Made by a program: the position numbers and the translations under genes. The notes beneath the pieces are model-generated. The model had not been told where the DNA came from. It saw only the letters and a list, made by a program, of their open reading frames with translations, and did no database searches. 64,000 nt of DNA from Streptomyces sp. CNQ-509. GTDB taxonomy: Bacteria; Actinomycetota; Actinomycetes; Streptomycetales; Streptomycetaceae. Positions 42,359 through 52,008 of this stretch are shown here, in pieces (the stretch's first letter is position 1; every line of letters starts with the position of its first letter). Location of the stretch: assembly GCF_001011035.1 (NCBI RefSeq), contig NZ_CP011492.1, positions 1,178,001 to 1,242,000 of the forward strand, written 5' to 3'.

Positions 42359-43539
42359 TCGGCGTGGCACCGGGCGAGCACCTCCCTGGCGAGCTGACGG
42401 TAGGCGGCCGCGCCCACGGAGTTCGAGGCGTACGAGGTGATGGGCTCGCCGGCCACGGTGGTCTCGGGGAACCGGACGGTGCGCCCGATGACCGTGTGGT
42501 AGACGTGGTCGTCGAAGGCCTCGACGACACGCGCCAGCACCTCGCGGCTGTGCACCGTCCGCGAGTCGTACATCGTGGCGAGGATGCCGTCCAGCTCCAG
42601 CTCCGGGTTGAGCCGCTCCTGGACCTTCTCGATCGTCTCGGTGAGCAGCGCGACGCCGCGCAGCGCGAAGAACTCGCACTCCAGCGGCACGATCACCTTG
42701 TGCGCCGCGGTCAGTGCGTTGACCGTGAGCAGACCCAGCGACGGCTGGCAGTCGATGACGACGTAGTCGTACTCGGGCAGCAGCGGCTTCAGCGCGCGCT
42801 GCAGCGTCTGCTCCCGCGCCACCTCGCTCACCAACTGCACCTCGGCGGCGGAGAGATCGATGTTGCTGGGCAGCAGGTCCATGTTGGGCACGGCCGTCTT
42901 GAGCAGTACCTCGTCGGCCGACATGCCCCGCTCCATGAGCAGGTTGTACACCGTGAGGTCCAGCTCCATCGGGTTGACCCCGAGGCCCACGGAGAGCGCG
43001 CCCTGCGGGTCGAAGTCCACGAGCAGCACGCGGCGGCCGTACTCGGCCAGCGCCGCGCCCAGGTTGATGGCCGACGTGGTCTTGCCGACGCCGCCCTTCT
43101 GGTTGCACATGGCGATGACCTTCGCCGGGCCGTGGTCGGTGACCGGGCCCGGGATGGGGAAGTACGGCAGCGGGCGGCCCGTGGGACCGATGCGCTCCCG
43201 GCGCTGCCGGGCGGCGTCCGGGGCGAGCGTCGCGGCGTACTCGGGATCCGGCTCGTAGTCCGCGTCCGGATCGTAGAAGTGACCTTCTGACAGGTCCTCG
43301 AAGTCGGAGGTGGCGGATGCGGCGAGACGTGTGCTGTCCTCGCCACCGCTCTGGCTGCCGGTCATGGCGTTCACGTGATGACCGTCCATGCTCTGGTATA
43401 CGTTTCCGCCCTGGTGTGCGTGTGCCGAGAAGGTGTGGACGGCGACGGAGCCGACAGGCGCCTCCACCCCCGAGGGTCCGTGGCCCCGCGCAGGCGTGCC
43501 TGGACGACCACCCCCGGGAGCAAATGTCGACTCATTCAC
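42355..43539 (-). CDS. ParA/Soj-family ATPase
   Basis: Deviant Walker-type ATPase of 394 residues. A 135-residue leader of low conservation precedes the core: AMCNQKGGVGKTTSAINLGA (deviant Walker A with signature Lys148), VLLVDFDPQGALSVGLG, YVVIDCQPSLGLLTVNAL and VIVPLECEFFALRGV. It belongs to the ParA group encoded beside scpAB, as in mycobacteria, and is not the parAB pair at the replication origin. GTG 43539 has a perfect AAGGAGGT site ten nt upstream. It probably positions cell components or DNA together with the coupled downstream protein. Confidence 0.92.
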   Translation of the reverse strand: MNESTFAPGGGRPGTPARGHGPSGVEAPVGSVAVHTFSAHAHQGGNVYQSMDGHHVNAMTGSQSGGEDSTRLAASATSDFEDLSEGHFYDPDADYEPDPEYAATLAPDAARQRRERIGPTGRPLPYFPIPGPVTDHGPAKVIAMCNQKGGVGKTTSAINLGAALAEYGRRVLLVDFDPQGALSVGLGVNPMELDLTVYNLLMERGMSADEVLLKTAVPNMDLLPSNIDLSAAEVQLVSEVAREQTLQRALKPLLPEYDYVVIDCQPSLGLLTVNALTAAHKVIVPLECEFFALRGVALLTETIEKVQERLNPELELDGILATMYDSRTVHSREVLARVVEAFDDHVYHTVIGRTVRFPETTVAGEPITSYASNSVGAAAYRQLAREVLARCHAE

Positions 43540-43611
43540 AAGTCGTCCTACCTCCTTGGTGACCAGGGCACTTCTCGATTGGTCAGCGTGGCACCATGCC
43601 GACGATTGGCG

Positions 43612-43641
43612 ACTCTATGGCGTGTCGGGGTCCCGCAGCAA
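43612..43641 (-). promoter_or_regulatory. Possible promoter of the parA-scp block
   Basis: Minus-strand TTGCTG and TAGAGT, 18 bp apart, about 75 bp upstream of the parA GTG, between the ald terminator and the gene. Confidence 0.35.
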
Positions 43642-43716
43642 CACAATCCCGCAGACAGAGCACGATGTGTCGGGTGCGGAACACCACTTCGGGCGCCCTT
43701 TGCGGCGGTACGGCGG

Positions 43717-43749
43717 CCGGCCGAACCGCTGGTGACAAGGTTCGGCCGG
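43717..43749 (-). terminator. Hairpin terminator after ald
   Basis: Perfect 11-bp arms CCGGCCGAACC / GGTTCGGCCGG with an 11-nt loop, 57 nt past the ald stop, separating ald from the parA promoter. Confidence 0.55.
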
Positions 43750-43806
43750 TGAACCGGAGTTGACAGTGTCGCCGATGTGGTCGACGTGCCGCGCACCTGC
43801 GCGAAA

Positions 43807-44922
43807 TCAGCCAAGCACGCGCGCGAGTTCGGTCGCCGGAAGACCGTGCGCTTCCGCCACGGGACCGTAAACGACCTGCCCTTCGTGGGTGTTGAGGCCG
43901 AGCGCGAGCGCCGGATCGGCGCGCAGCGCGCCCCGCCAGCCGAGGTTCGCAAGCTTGACGATGTACGGGAGCGTGGCGTTGGTCAGCGCGTACGTCGACG
44001 TGTTGGGCACCGCGCCGGGCATGTTGGCGACGCAGTAGAAGACCGATTCGTGCACCCGGAAAGTCGGTTCCGCGTGCGTGGTCGGACGCGAATCGGCGAA
44101 GCAGCCGCCCTGATCGATCGCGATGTCGACAAGGACACTCCCTGGCTTCATCCGCGACACCAGCTCGTTGTCGACGAGCTTGGGGGCCTTCGCGCCCGGG
44201 ATGAGCACCGCGCCGATCACCAGGTCGGCCTCCACCACGGCCTGCCCGAGGGCGTAGGCGTTGGAAGCCAGGGTGCGCACCTTCGTGCCGAAGACCTTGT
44301 CCGCCTCGCGCAGCTTGCGCACGTCGGTGTCGAGGAGCGTGACGTGGAAGCCCATGCCGACGGCGATCTGCGTGGCGTTCCAGCCGGAGACGCCGCCGCC
44401 GATCACGACCGCCTGGCCCGGCGCCACGCCGGGCACGCCGCCCGGCAGCACGCCGCGGCCGCCCTGCGAGCGCATCAGGTGGTACGCGCCGACCTGGGGC
44501 GCGAGCCGGCCGGCGACCTCCGACATCGGGGCGAGCAGCGGCAGTTGCCGGTCGGCCGTCTCCACCGTCTCGTACGCGATGGCGGTGGTGCCGGACTCCA
44601 GCAGCGCGTCGGTGCACGGGCGGGAGGCGGCGAGGTGGAGGTAGGTGAAGAGCACCTGGCCCTTGCGGAGGCGCTGGTACTCCTCCGCGATCGGCTCCTT
44701 GACCTTCAGCACCAGGTCCGCCGCGGCCCACACGGCATCGGCCGTGGGCAGGATCTCCGCCCCGGCCGCGACGTACTCCTCGTCCGGGATGGACGAGCCG
44801 ACGCCCGCGCCCTGCTCCACGACGACCTCGTGGCGGTGGCGGACCAGCTCGTGGACTCCGGCGGGCGTGATGGCCACCCGGAACTCGTTGTTCTTGACCT
44901 CGCGTGGAATGCCGACCTTCAC
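43807..44922 (-). CDS. ald: Alanine dehydrogenase
   Basis: NAD enzyme of 371 residues interconverting alanine with pyruvate and ammonia. The N-terminus MKVGIPREVKNNEFRVAITP is the classic signature; KVKEP holds the substrate Lys, HLAASRPCTDALLESG the His region, and VVIGGGVSGWNATQIAVGMG the NAD-binding loop; GAKAPKLVDNELVSRMKPGS and DIAIDQGGCFADSRPTTH are family blocks. ATG 44922. It has its own terminator, and the upstream gap (44923-45060) suggests an own promoter, although it lies between the NTPase/TPR gene and parA in the same direction. Confidence 0.96.
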   Translation of the reverse strand: MKVGIPREVKNNEFRVAITPAGVHELVRHRHEVVVEQGAGVGSSIPDEEYVAAGAEILPTADAVWAAADLVLKVKEPIAEEYQRLRKGQVLFTYLHLAASRPCTDALLESGTTAIAYETVETADRQLPLLAPMSEVAGRLAPQVGAYHLMRSQGGRGVLPGGVPGVAPGQAVVIGGGVSGWNATQIAVGMGFHVTLLDTDVRKLREADKVFGTKVRTLASNAYALGQAVVEADLVIGAVLIPGAKAPKLVDNELVSRMKPGSVLVDIAIDQGGCFADSRPTTHAEPTFRVHESVFYCVANMPGAVPNTSTYALTNATLPYIVKLANLGWRGALRADPALALGLNTHEGQVVYGPVAEAHGLPATELARVLG

Positions 44923-45060
44923 GATGGATCACGGTCCTTGGGGTGAGGGAACTCGTCAGGCCCCGGTCGGGGTGCCCGCCGCGGCTTGGCCATTCTTAAT
45001 GAAGGAATCCTCTGAGTCCAGCCTTTGAAACAGGCACATTTCTGCGATGTGTCGATGGAT

Positions 45061-47367
45061 TCACAGGTCTGCGGCGGCCGGTCGGGGCGCCGGCCCCGCC
45101 TTCGGACCCTCCCCGGCGGGCTCGGACCCCTCCGCCGGGACGGTCCCGGCGGCGGCCTCCACGGGCTGCGGCACGGGTTCCGCGGGGTCCTCCGGAACGG
45201 CCGCGGAGCCGGTCCCGCGCTCCCCGTCCCCCGGAGCGTCGCCGTGCTGCGGCCCGGCGGCGGGCTCCGGTACGGGCTCCGCGGCGGACCCGGCCACGGG
45301 CGCGGGCCCGGGGTCGTCCGCGCGTTCCGCTTCCGCCTCCGCTACGGCCACGGCGGCGGCCCGCACCGCAGCCGCCTCCGGCACCTGCTCCGCCAGCCGT
45401 CCCGCCGCCGCCCGGTGCAGCTCCGCGGCCTCCGGGTCGCCCGCGCCGTCGACGAGGTCCGCCAGCCGCAACTGCACCGCCGTCCGCAGGGCGGTATCGC
45501 CCGAGAGCCGCGCCACGTCCACCGCGCGCGTGCACGTCCTGATGGCCTCCCGCGGATACCCCGCGTACTGCTGCACCCGCGCCACCTCGCCCAGCGCCCG
45601 CGCGTGCCCGCCGACGTCCCCGAGCCTGCGGTGGGCCGCCGCCGCCGCGCGCCACTCGCGCAGCGCCCAGCCCCAGGCCCCGGCGTACGTGTGCACCGCG
45701 CCCAGCCGGGCCCGCAGCCGCGCCTCGTCGGCCAGCTCGCCCCGCGTCTGCCGCAGCGCCAGCGCCCGCCCGAACCAGTCCGCCGCCCGGCCCCAGTCCC
45801 GCAGTTCCTGGTACGCCGCCCCCACCGACTCCAGCGCCCGCCCCACCGGCTGCGGGTCCCGCACCTCGCGCGCCGCCGCCAGCGCCCCCCGGTACCGGCC
45901 CAGCGCCTCGTGCGGCCGCTCCGCGCGCAGGTCCAGGTCGCCCAGGTTGAGCAGCGCCGCCGCCTTCTCCCACACCAGCCCGCGCCGCTCGGCGACGCCC
46001 AGCACCAGCTCGTGCAGCCGGTACTGCTCGGGCGCCGCCTCCGCCTCGCCCCGGTGCGCCGCCAGCGCCCGCGACAGCGCGGCCACCAGCCGCCGCGCCA
46101 GCGTGTCCAGCTCCCCGTCGGCGACCGCGATCCGGGCCGCCGCCAGCAGCGAGGGCAGCCGGCTGCCCAGCCACGCGGCGGCGGCCTCCGGCGACGGGAA
46201 GCGCAGCGCCCGCGGGAGCCCCCCGAGCCGGGTGTGCACCGCGGAACCCGGAGGCTCCGTGACGGCGCGGCAGGACTGCAGCAGGCGTACATAGCGCTCC
46301 AGCATCCGCGCCCGCGCGAAGAGCATCTCCTCCCGGCCCACGCCCGCCTCCAGCACCCCGCGCAGCAGCGGCTGCAGACAGCCGGGCACCTCGTACTGCG
46401 TGAGGTTCGCCCGGTCCGGTTCCGGCACCTCGCGCAGCAGGCCCTGGCCCGCGCAGTCCGCGAGCGTGGTGCGGGCCGCGGCGACGGTGCACCCGGCGAG
46501 CGCCGAGGCGGAGTGGGCGTCGACGACGCCGACGGGCGCCAGCGGCAGCAGCCGCAGCAGTTGCGCGACGGACGGCGGCAGCGATTCGTATACGAGCCGG
46601 AACGCCCGCGCCAGCGCCTTCGGCCCGGACGGCCGCCCGGCGGACCCCTCGGTGCTGTCGCCCTTGCGGCGCAGCTCCCGTACGGCGTCGGCGACGCACG
46701 CCTGCGGGTGCCCGGCGAGCCAGCCGCCGGCGAGCACCAGCGCCGCGGGGTGTCCCGCGCACTCCTCGGCCAGTACGTGCGTGGCCTCGGGGTCGCAGGC
46801 GATGCGCGTCTCCCCCGCGTACGTGGCGATCAGCGCCAGCGCCGCCGTGGGCTCCAGCCCGCCCAGGGTGCACGGCCGCACGTCGGGCACGCCCTTCAGC
46901 GGGCCCTCGGCGACGGCGACGACGAGGCAGTCACGGGACTCGGGAACCAGTGCGAGCAACTGCTCGGGGGCGGTGACGTCGTCGAGGACGAGCACCGTGG
47001 AGCGCTCGGCCAGCGCGGCGCGCAGCTCGGCGGCGAGGTGGTCGGGGCCCGCCCCGGCGACCGGCGGGACGCCCAGGGCGTCGAGGAGGTCGCGTACGGC
47101 CCGCTCCAGCGGGACCGCCACACCGCCCGGCCCCGAGAGCCGCGCGGTGTGCACGCCGCCCGGGTAGTCGCCGGCGACGCCGCGGGCCAGCTCGGCGGCG
47201 AGCGCGCTGCGCCCGGAGCCGGGCCGCCCGGCGATGAGCAGCACCCGGCCGCGCGGGGCGGGGCGGCCGGCGAGGGTGTCGAGCCCGGCGCGGGCGATGT
47301 CGGCCCGCAGGGAGTCCAGCTCGCGGGTCCTGCCGACGAACCGGTGGGGGGCGGCCTGTTCCGTCAC
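45061..47367 (-). CDS. NTPase with TPR repeats, AfsR/NB-ARC-like without DNA-binding domain
   Basis: Cytoplasmic protein of 768 residues. It opens HRFVGRTRELDSLRADI, the usual lead into a STAND-type NTPase; Walker A is LLIAGRPGSGRSALAAELA with Arg53 where Lys is expected, and Walker B is STVLVLDDV. A winged-helix-like middle follows (AQLLRLLPLAPVGVVDAHSA). Residues about 440-640 hold TPR units (AAALLNLGDLDLRAERPHEA, ALESVGAAYQELRDWGRAAD, ALGEVARVQQYAGYPREAIR). The last 120 residues are a Pro/Ala/Glu-rich tail. It resembles the NTPase-TPR half of AfsR-like regulators, but lacks their DNA-binding start. Possibly a scaffold; no partner is evident. Confidence 0.8.
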   Translation of the reverse strand: MTEQAAPHRFVGRTRELDSLRADIARAGLDTLAGRPAPRGRVLLIAGRPGSGRSALAAELARGVAGDYPGGVHTARLSGPGGVAVPLERAVRDLLDALGVPPVAGAGPDHLAAELRAALAERSTVLVLDDVTAPEQLLALVPESRDCLVVAVAEGPLKGVPDVRPCTLGGLEPTAALALIATYAGETRIACDPEATHVLAEECAGHPAALVLAGGWLAGHPQACVADAVRELRRKGDSTEGSAGRPSGPKALARAFRLVYESLPPSVAQLLRLLPLAPVGVVDAHSASALAGCTVAAARTTLADCAGQGLLREVPEPDRANLTQYEVPGCLQPLLRGVLEAGVGREEMLFARARMLERYVRLLQSCRAVTEPPGSAVHTRLGGLPRALRFPSPEAAAAWLGSRLPSLLAAARIAVADGELDTLARRLVAALSRALAAHRGEAEAAPEQYRLHELVLGVAERRGLVWEKAAALLNLGDLDLRAERPHEALGRYRGALAAAREVRDPQPVGRALESVGAAYQELRDWGRAADWFGRALALRQTRGELADEARLRARLGAVHTYAGAWGWALREWRAAAAAHRRLGDVGGHARALGEVARVQQYAGYPREAIRTCTRAVDVARLSGDTALRTAVQLRLADLVDGAGDPEAAELHRAAAGRLAEQVPEAAAVRAAAVAVAEAEAERADDPGPAPVAGSAAEPVPEPAAGPQHGDAPGDGERGTGSAAVPEDPAEPVPQPVEAAAGTVPAEGSEPAGEGPKAGPAPRPAAADL

Positions 47368-47485
47368 GCCGGTGAGCGTAATTCACCCAGCGTGAAGGCC
47401 GTGTCACGTGACGGCACATGGCCGAACGCCGGAACGAAAATCACCGCATCGGATCAACCGCCCGGCGGCCCCCCACCTGCGCCGT

Positions 47486-48118
47486 TCAGGGCGTGAACGG
47501 GCGGGCCGGCCAGGGGGCGTTCGCGGGGCGCAGCGCGTCGGGACCGCCGTCCGCGCGTGCCGCCTGGAGCGCCAGCACGCCCAGCATCAGGCAGTTGTTG
47601 TGCAGGTCCCCGGCGAGGGCGCCGCGCACCAGATCGGCCACCGGGACGCGGTCGATCATGAGGTCCAGCTCCTCGCCGTGGGCGGCGTAGCGCTCCCCGT
47701 CCGCCTCGGTCACCCCGCGGGCGAGGAAGACGCGCACCGCCTCGTCGCAGCCGCCGGGCGTGGTGTACACGTCGACCAGCACACGCCAGTCGTCGGCCCT
47801 GAGGTGCGCCTCCTCGTACAACTCGCGCTGGGCGGCGCTGAGCGGGTTCTCGCCGGGCACGTCGAGGAGCCCCGCGGGGATCTCCCAGAGCTTGTGCCGT
47901 ACGGGGTGGCGGTACTGGTTGAGCACCAGCACGCGGTCGTCGTCGTCGAGGGCGAGGATGGCGACCGAGCCGGGGTGGACCTGGTAGTCGCGGCGGGCCA
48001 CGGTGCCGTCGGGCATCACCACGTCGTCCGTGCGCACGGAGGTCTTGGCACCCCTGAACGGCGTCTCGGAGGCGACGATCTTCCACTCCGCCGCCGCGTC
48101 CTTCAACTGCTCCGCCAT
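47486..48118 (-). CDS. NUDIX hydrolase, ADP-ribose pyrophosphatase-like
   Basis: Enzyme of 210 residues. The NUDIX box reads GLLDVPGENPLSAAQRELYE followed at once by EAHLRADD; the REL-x-EE metal-binding core is intact and one extra residue follows the first Gly, as is usual in this actinobacterial branch. RDYQVHPGSVAILALDDDDR and VLNQYRHPVRHKLWEIPAG are typical of ADP-ribose/NDP-sugar pyrophosphatases. The ATG at 48118 shares one base with the pyrG stop (TGATG), so translation is coupled to CTP synthase. The substrate is inferred from the family only. Confidence 0.88.
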   Translation of the reverse strand: MAEQLKDAAAEWKIVASETPFRGAKTSVRTDDVVMPDGTVARRDYQVHPGSVAILALDDDDRVLVLNQYRHPVRHKLWEIPAGLLDVPGENPLSAAQRELYEEAHLRADDWRVLVDVYTTPGGCDEAVRVFLARGVTEADGERYAAHGEELDLMIDRVPVADLVRGALAGDLHNNCLMLGVLALQAARADGGPDALRPANAPWPARPFTP

Positions 48119-49869
48119 CACTTGCCCCCCTCGCGCACGGCGGCCACCGGCTTCTGCGCACCCGCGTGCGCGCCGTGCGGGCCGGCCTGCTGCTGCACCC
48201 CGCCCTGCTGCTGCGCTCCCGTTTCCCTCGCCGCCTCGTGCCTGGCGACGGCGGCCTTCAGCAGCCCGGCGAAGAGCGGATGCGGCCGGGTGGGCCGCGA
48301 GCGCAGCTCTGGGTGGGCCTGGGTGGAGACCAGGTAGGGGTGGACCTCGCGCGGGTACTCCACGTACTCCACCAGCTTGTTGTCCGGGGAGGTGCCGGAG
48401 AACGAGAGGCCGGCCTTCTTCTCCAGCTCGCTGCGGTAGGAGTTGTTGACCTCGTAGCGGTGCCGGTGGCGCTCCTCGACGTACGGCTGGTCCGCGTACG
48501 CCTCCCGTACCACCGAACCCTCCGCCAGCTTGGCGGGGTAGAGGCCCAGGCGCATCGTGCCGCCCATGTCGCCCTCGCCGGCGACGATGTCGAGCTGCTC
48601 CTCCATGGTGGAGATCACCGGGTCGGTCGCGGCCTGGTCGAACTCCGTGGAGTTCGCGCCCGAGATGCCCGCGAGGTTCCGCGCCGCCTCGATGACGATG
48701 CAGTGCAGGCCGAGACAGATGCCGAGCAGCGGGACCCGGTTCTCCCTGGCGTAGGTGATCGCGCCGATCTTGCCCTCCACGCCGCGCTCGCCGAAGCCAC
48801 CGGGGATGACGATGCCGTCCACGTCGGCGAGGTGCTCGCGGGCACCCTGGGGCGTGCGGCAGTCGTCGGACGTGACCCATTTGATCTTGGCGCGGGCGTT
48901 GTTGGCGAAGCCGCCCGCGCGGATCGCCTCGGTGACCGACAGATAGGCGTCGGGCAGGTCGATGTACTTGCCGACGAGGGCGATCGTCACCTCGTGCGCA
49001 GGCTCGTGCACGCGGCGCAGCAGGTCGTCCCACTCGGTCCAGTCCACGTCCCGGAACGGCAGGTCCAGCTTGCGGACGACGTACGCGTCCAGACCCTCCG
49101 CGTGCAGCACCTTGGGGATGTCGTAGATCGACTTGGCGTCGATGGCGGCGACGACGGCGGCCTCGTCGACGTCGCACATGAGCGAGATCTTCCGCTTGAT
49201 CGCCGCCGGCACCTCGCGGTCCGCGCGCAGCACGATCGCGTCCGGCTGGATGCCGATGCTGCGCAGCGCGGCGACCGAGTGCTGGGTCGGCTTGGTCTTC
49301 AGCTCGCCGGACGGGCCGATGTAGGGCAGCAGCGAGATGTGGACGACGAACACGTTGTCCCGGCCGACCTCGTGCCGCACCTGGCGGACGGCCTCCAGGA
49401 ACGGCAGCGACTCGATGTCGCCGACGGTGCCGCCGACTTCCGTGATCACCACGTCCACGTCGTCGGAGGACATGCGCCGGATCCGGGACTTGATCTCGTT
49501 GGTGATGTGCGGGATCACCTGCACCGTGTCGCCCAGGTACTCGCCGCGGCGCTCCTTGGCGATCACCGAGGAGTAGACCTGGCCGGTGGTGACGTTCGCC
49601 GAGCCGTCGAGGTCGACGTCGAGGAAGCGCTCGTAGTGCCCGATGTCGAGGTCGGTCTCGGCGCCGTCGTTGGTGACGAAGACCTCGCCGTGCTGGAAGG
49701 GGTTCATCGTGCCCGGGTCGACGTTCAGATACGGGTCGAGCTTCTGCATCGTGACCCGCAGCCCGCGCGCCTTGAGCAGAGCACCCAGGCTGGAGGCGGT
49801 GAGCCCCTTGCCGAGCGAGGAGGCGACGCCTCCCGTGACGAAGATGTGCTTTGACGTCGTGGATGGCAT
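48118..49869 (-). CDS. pyrG: CTP synthase
   Basis: Enzyme of 583 residues aminating UTP to CTP. N-terminal synthase domain: [20 protein letters not shown] (ATP loop), [20 protein letters not shown], and [19 protein letters not shown]-terminal glutaminase domain: [26 protein letters not shown] (nucleophile in GICLG) and [12 protein letters not shown] with the His-Glu pair. A Gln/Ala-rich tail of about 40 residues follows. ATG 49869 with GGGAG upstream. It is followed by the coupled NUDIX gene. Confidence 0.97.
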   Translation of the reverse strand: MPSTTSKHIFVTGGVASSLGKGLTASSLGALLKARGLRVTMQKLDPYLNVDPGTMNPFQHGEVFVTNDGAETDLDIGHYERFLDVDLDGSANVTTGQVYSSVIAKERRGEYLGDTVQVIPHITNEIKSRIRRMSSDDVDVVITEVGGTVGDIESLPFLEAVRQVRHEVGRDNVFVVHISLLPYIGPSGELKTKPTQHSVAALRSIGIQPDAIVLRADREVPAAIKRKISLMCDVDEAAVVAAIDAKSIYDIPKVLHAEGLDAYVVRKLDLPFRDVDWTEWDDLLRRVHEPAHEVTIALVGKYIDLPDAYLSVTEAIRAGGFANNARAKIKWVTSDDCRTPQGAREHLADVDGIVIPGGFGERGVEGKIGAITYARENRVPLLGICLGLHCIVIEAARNLAGISGANSTEFDQAATDPVISTMEEQLDIVAGEGDMGGTMRLGLYPAKLAEGSVVREAYADQPYVEERHRHRYEVNNSYRSELEKKAGLSFSGTSPDNKLVEYVEYPREVHPYLVSTQAHPELRSRPTRPHPLFAGLLKAAVARHEAARETGAQQQGGVQQQAGPHGAHAGAQKPVAAVREGGK

Positions 49870-50140
49870 GGCCAAGAGGGGCTCCCGTGGTCGCTGATGA
49901 AGTGCGTGGCGGGGTGCCCCAGATCGAGGTGGGTCGCTCGGCGAGCGCCGCCGCCACATGCCCGGCCGGCCCTCCGCTCCACGGGCTACCAGGGTATCAG
50001 TGATCCCCTGGTCAGCGCCCGCGGCCGACCGCCGTCCCTCCGCCCGACCCGATCGGGCGAGGCGGAATCCGCGACCGTGGCGCACGCGCGCACGCGAAGG
50101 CTTTATCCTCTGCGGAACGCACTTCTAGCTGGAGAGGCAC

Positions 50141-51946
50141 GTGGCCGGGCGGATCGAGGATTACGCACTTCTGGGCGACATGCAGACGGCAGCGCTCGTC
50201 CGTCGCGACGGCACGGCCGACTGGCTCTGCCTGCCCCGGTTCGACTCCCATGCGGTGTTCGCCTCCCTATTGGGGACCGAGGAGCACGGCTTCTGGCGCC
50301 TCGGTCCCGCGTACGCCCCGGAGTCCACCCCGCCGCCCGCCACCCGGCGGCGCTACCGGGGCGACTCGCTGGTGCTGGAGTCCGAGTGGGACACCCCGCG
50401 CGGCACGGTCCGGCTGATCGACTTCATGCCCCCGCGCGACAGCGCCTCGCCGCAGCTCATCCGCATCGTGGAGGGCGTCACGGGCCGGGTGCCGATGCGC
50501 TCCGCGCTGCGGATGCGCTTCTCCTACGGCCGGATCGTGCCGTGGGTGCACCAGACCGAAGACGGCCGCACCGTCGGCGTGGCCGGTCCCGACTCGGTGT
50601 GGCTCGACGCCCCGGTTCCGACGTACGGCCGCGACCTCACGACGTACTCCGACTTCACCGTCGGCCCCGGCGACCGTCTTGCGTTCACGATCAGTTGGCA
50701 GCCCTCGCACCGCGAGCCGCCGCAGCCCGCCGACCCCGAGGCGTCGCTCACCGCCACCGAGGACTTCTGGCAGGAGTGGACCGAGCACTGTACGTACCAC
50801 GGTCCCTACCGGCACGCGGTGATCCGCTCGCTGATCACGCTCAAGGCCCTGACGTACGAGCCGACCGGCGGCATCGTCGCCGCGCCCACCACCTCGCTGC
50901 CCGAGGACGTCGGCGGCGTGCGCAACTGGGACTACCGCTTCACCTGGCTCCGCGACGCGGCCATCACGCTGTCGTCCCTGCTGCGCACCGGGTACCACGA
51001 GGAGGCCCGCGCCTGGCGCGAGTGGCTGCTGCGGGCGGTCGCGGGCGACCCGGAGAACCTGCAGATCATGTACGGCATCGCCGGCGAGCGCGAGCTGGGC
51101 GAGTCGGAGCTGGACTGGCTGCCGGGGTACGAGGGGTCCCGCCCGGTGCGCGCCGGCAACGGCGCGGCGGGGCAGTTGCAGCTCGACGTCTACGGCGAGG
51201 TCGTCGAGGCGCTGCACCTCGCCCACATGACGGGCCTCACCCGCAATGACTACGCCGCGCTGCTGCAACTGAAGATGATCCGCTGGGTCGAGGACAACTG
51301 GGACCGCCCCGACGAGGGGCTGTGGGAGGTCCGCGGCCCGCGGCGGCACTTCGTCCACTCCAAGGTGATGACCTGGGTGGCCGTCGACCGCACGATCAAG
51401 CTCATCGAGTCCGGCGAGGCGGACGGCCCGCTGGAGCGCTGGCAGCGGCTGCGCGACGACATCCACCGGGACGTGTGCGAGAAGGGCTACGACCGGCAGC
51501 GCAACACCTTCACGCAGTCCTACGGCTCGCAGGAACTGGACGCCTCGCTGCTGCTGATCCCGCAGGTCGGCTTCCTGCCGCCGGACGACAAGCGCGTCAT
51601 CGGCACCATCGAGGCCATCCAGCGCGAGCTGGGCACCCCCGACGGCTTCATCCGCCGCTACCCGACGGCGGGCGACGAGACCGGCAGCGACGGGCTGCCG
51701 GGCGACGAGGGGGCGTTCCTCGCCTGCTCGTTCTGGATGGCGGACGACCTGGCGATGATCGGCCGGGTGCAGGAGGCGCGGCAGTTGTTCGAGAAGCTGC
51801 TGGCGCTCCGGAACGACCTGGGGCTGCTCGCGGAGGAGTGGGACCCGCGGCTGCAGCGCCAAGTGGGCAACTTCCCGCAGGCGTTCAGCCACGTGCCGCT
51901 CATCGACACGGCGCTGCGGCTGAGCGCGTCGGGGGCGTACGGGTAG
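50141..51946 (+). CDS. Glycoside hydrolase family 15 protein (trehalase/glucoamylase-like)
   Basis: Protein of 601 residues, cytoplasmic (no signal). It begins RIEDYALLGDMQTAALVRRD, DWLCLPRFDSHAVFASLLG, typical of the bacterial GH15 group that includes mycobacterial trehalase. The (alpha/alpha)6 barrel shows TSLPEDVGGVRNWDYRFTWL and RDAAITLSS, GYEGSRPVRAGNGAAGQLQL DVYGE, and near the end GLLAEEWDPRLQRQVGNFPQ AFSH, in which Glu is the likely catalytic base. Probable substrate is trehalose or an alpha-glucan; which one is not decided by sequence. GTG 50141 has GGAGAGG upstream. It is divergent from pyrG. Confidence 0.9.
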   Translation: MAGRIEDYALLGDMQTAALVRRDGTADWLCLPRFDSHAVFASLLGTEEHGFWRLGPAYAPESTPPPATRRRYRGDSLVLESEWDTPRGTVRLIDFMPPRDSASPQLIRIVEGVTGRVPMRSALRMRFSYGRIVPWVHQTEDGRTVGVAGPDSVWLDAPVPTYGRDLTTYSDFTVGPGDRLAFTISWQPSHREPPQPADPEASLTATEDFWQEWTEHCTYHGPYRHAVIRSLITLKALTYEPTGGIVAAPTTSLPEDVGGVRNWDYRFTWLRDAAITLSSLLRTGYHEEARAWREWLLRAVAGDPENLQIMYGIAGERELGESELDWLPGYEGSRPVRAGNGAAGQLQLDVYGEVVEALHLAHMTGLTRNDYAALLQLKMIRWVEDNWDRPDEGLWEVRGPRRHFVHSKVMTWVAVDRTIKLIESGEADGPLERWQRLRDDIHRDVCEKGYDRQRNTFTQSYGSQELDASLLLIPQVGFLPPDDKRVIGTIEAIQRELGTPDGFIRRYPTAGDETGSDGLPGDEGAFLACSFWMADDLAMIGRVQEARQLFEKLLALRNDLGLLAEEWDPRLQRQVGNFPQAFSHVPLIDTALRLSASGAYG

Positions 51947-52008
51947 CGCTCCCCGCGGGCGCGTGGCCGCCGCCCCCTTCGTTCGCTTGACCGCCCGGTC
52001 CGCGCCCA

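Noticed and set aside
45061..47367. An AfsR/SARP antibiotic regulator
   Set aside because: The NTPase and TPR parts resemble AfsR, but no N-terminal OmpR-type or BTAD domain exists; the protein begins directly at the NTPase.
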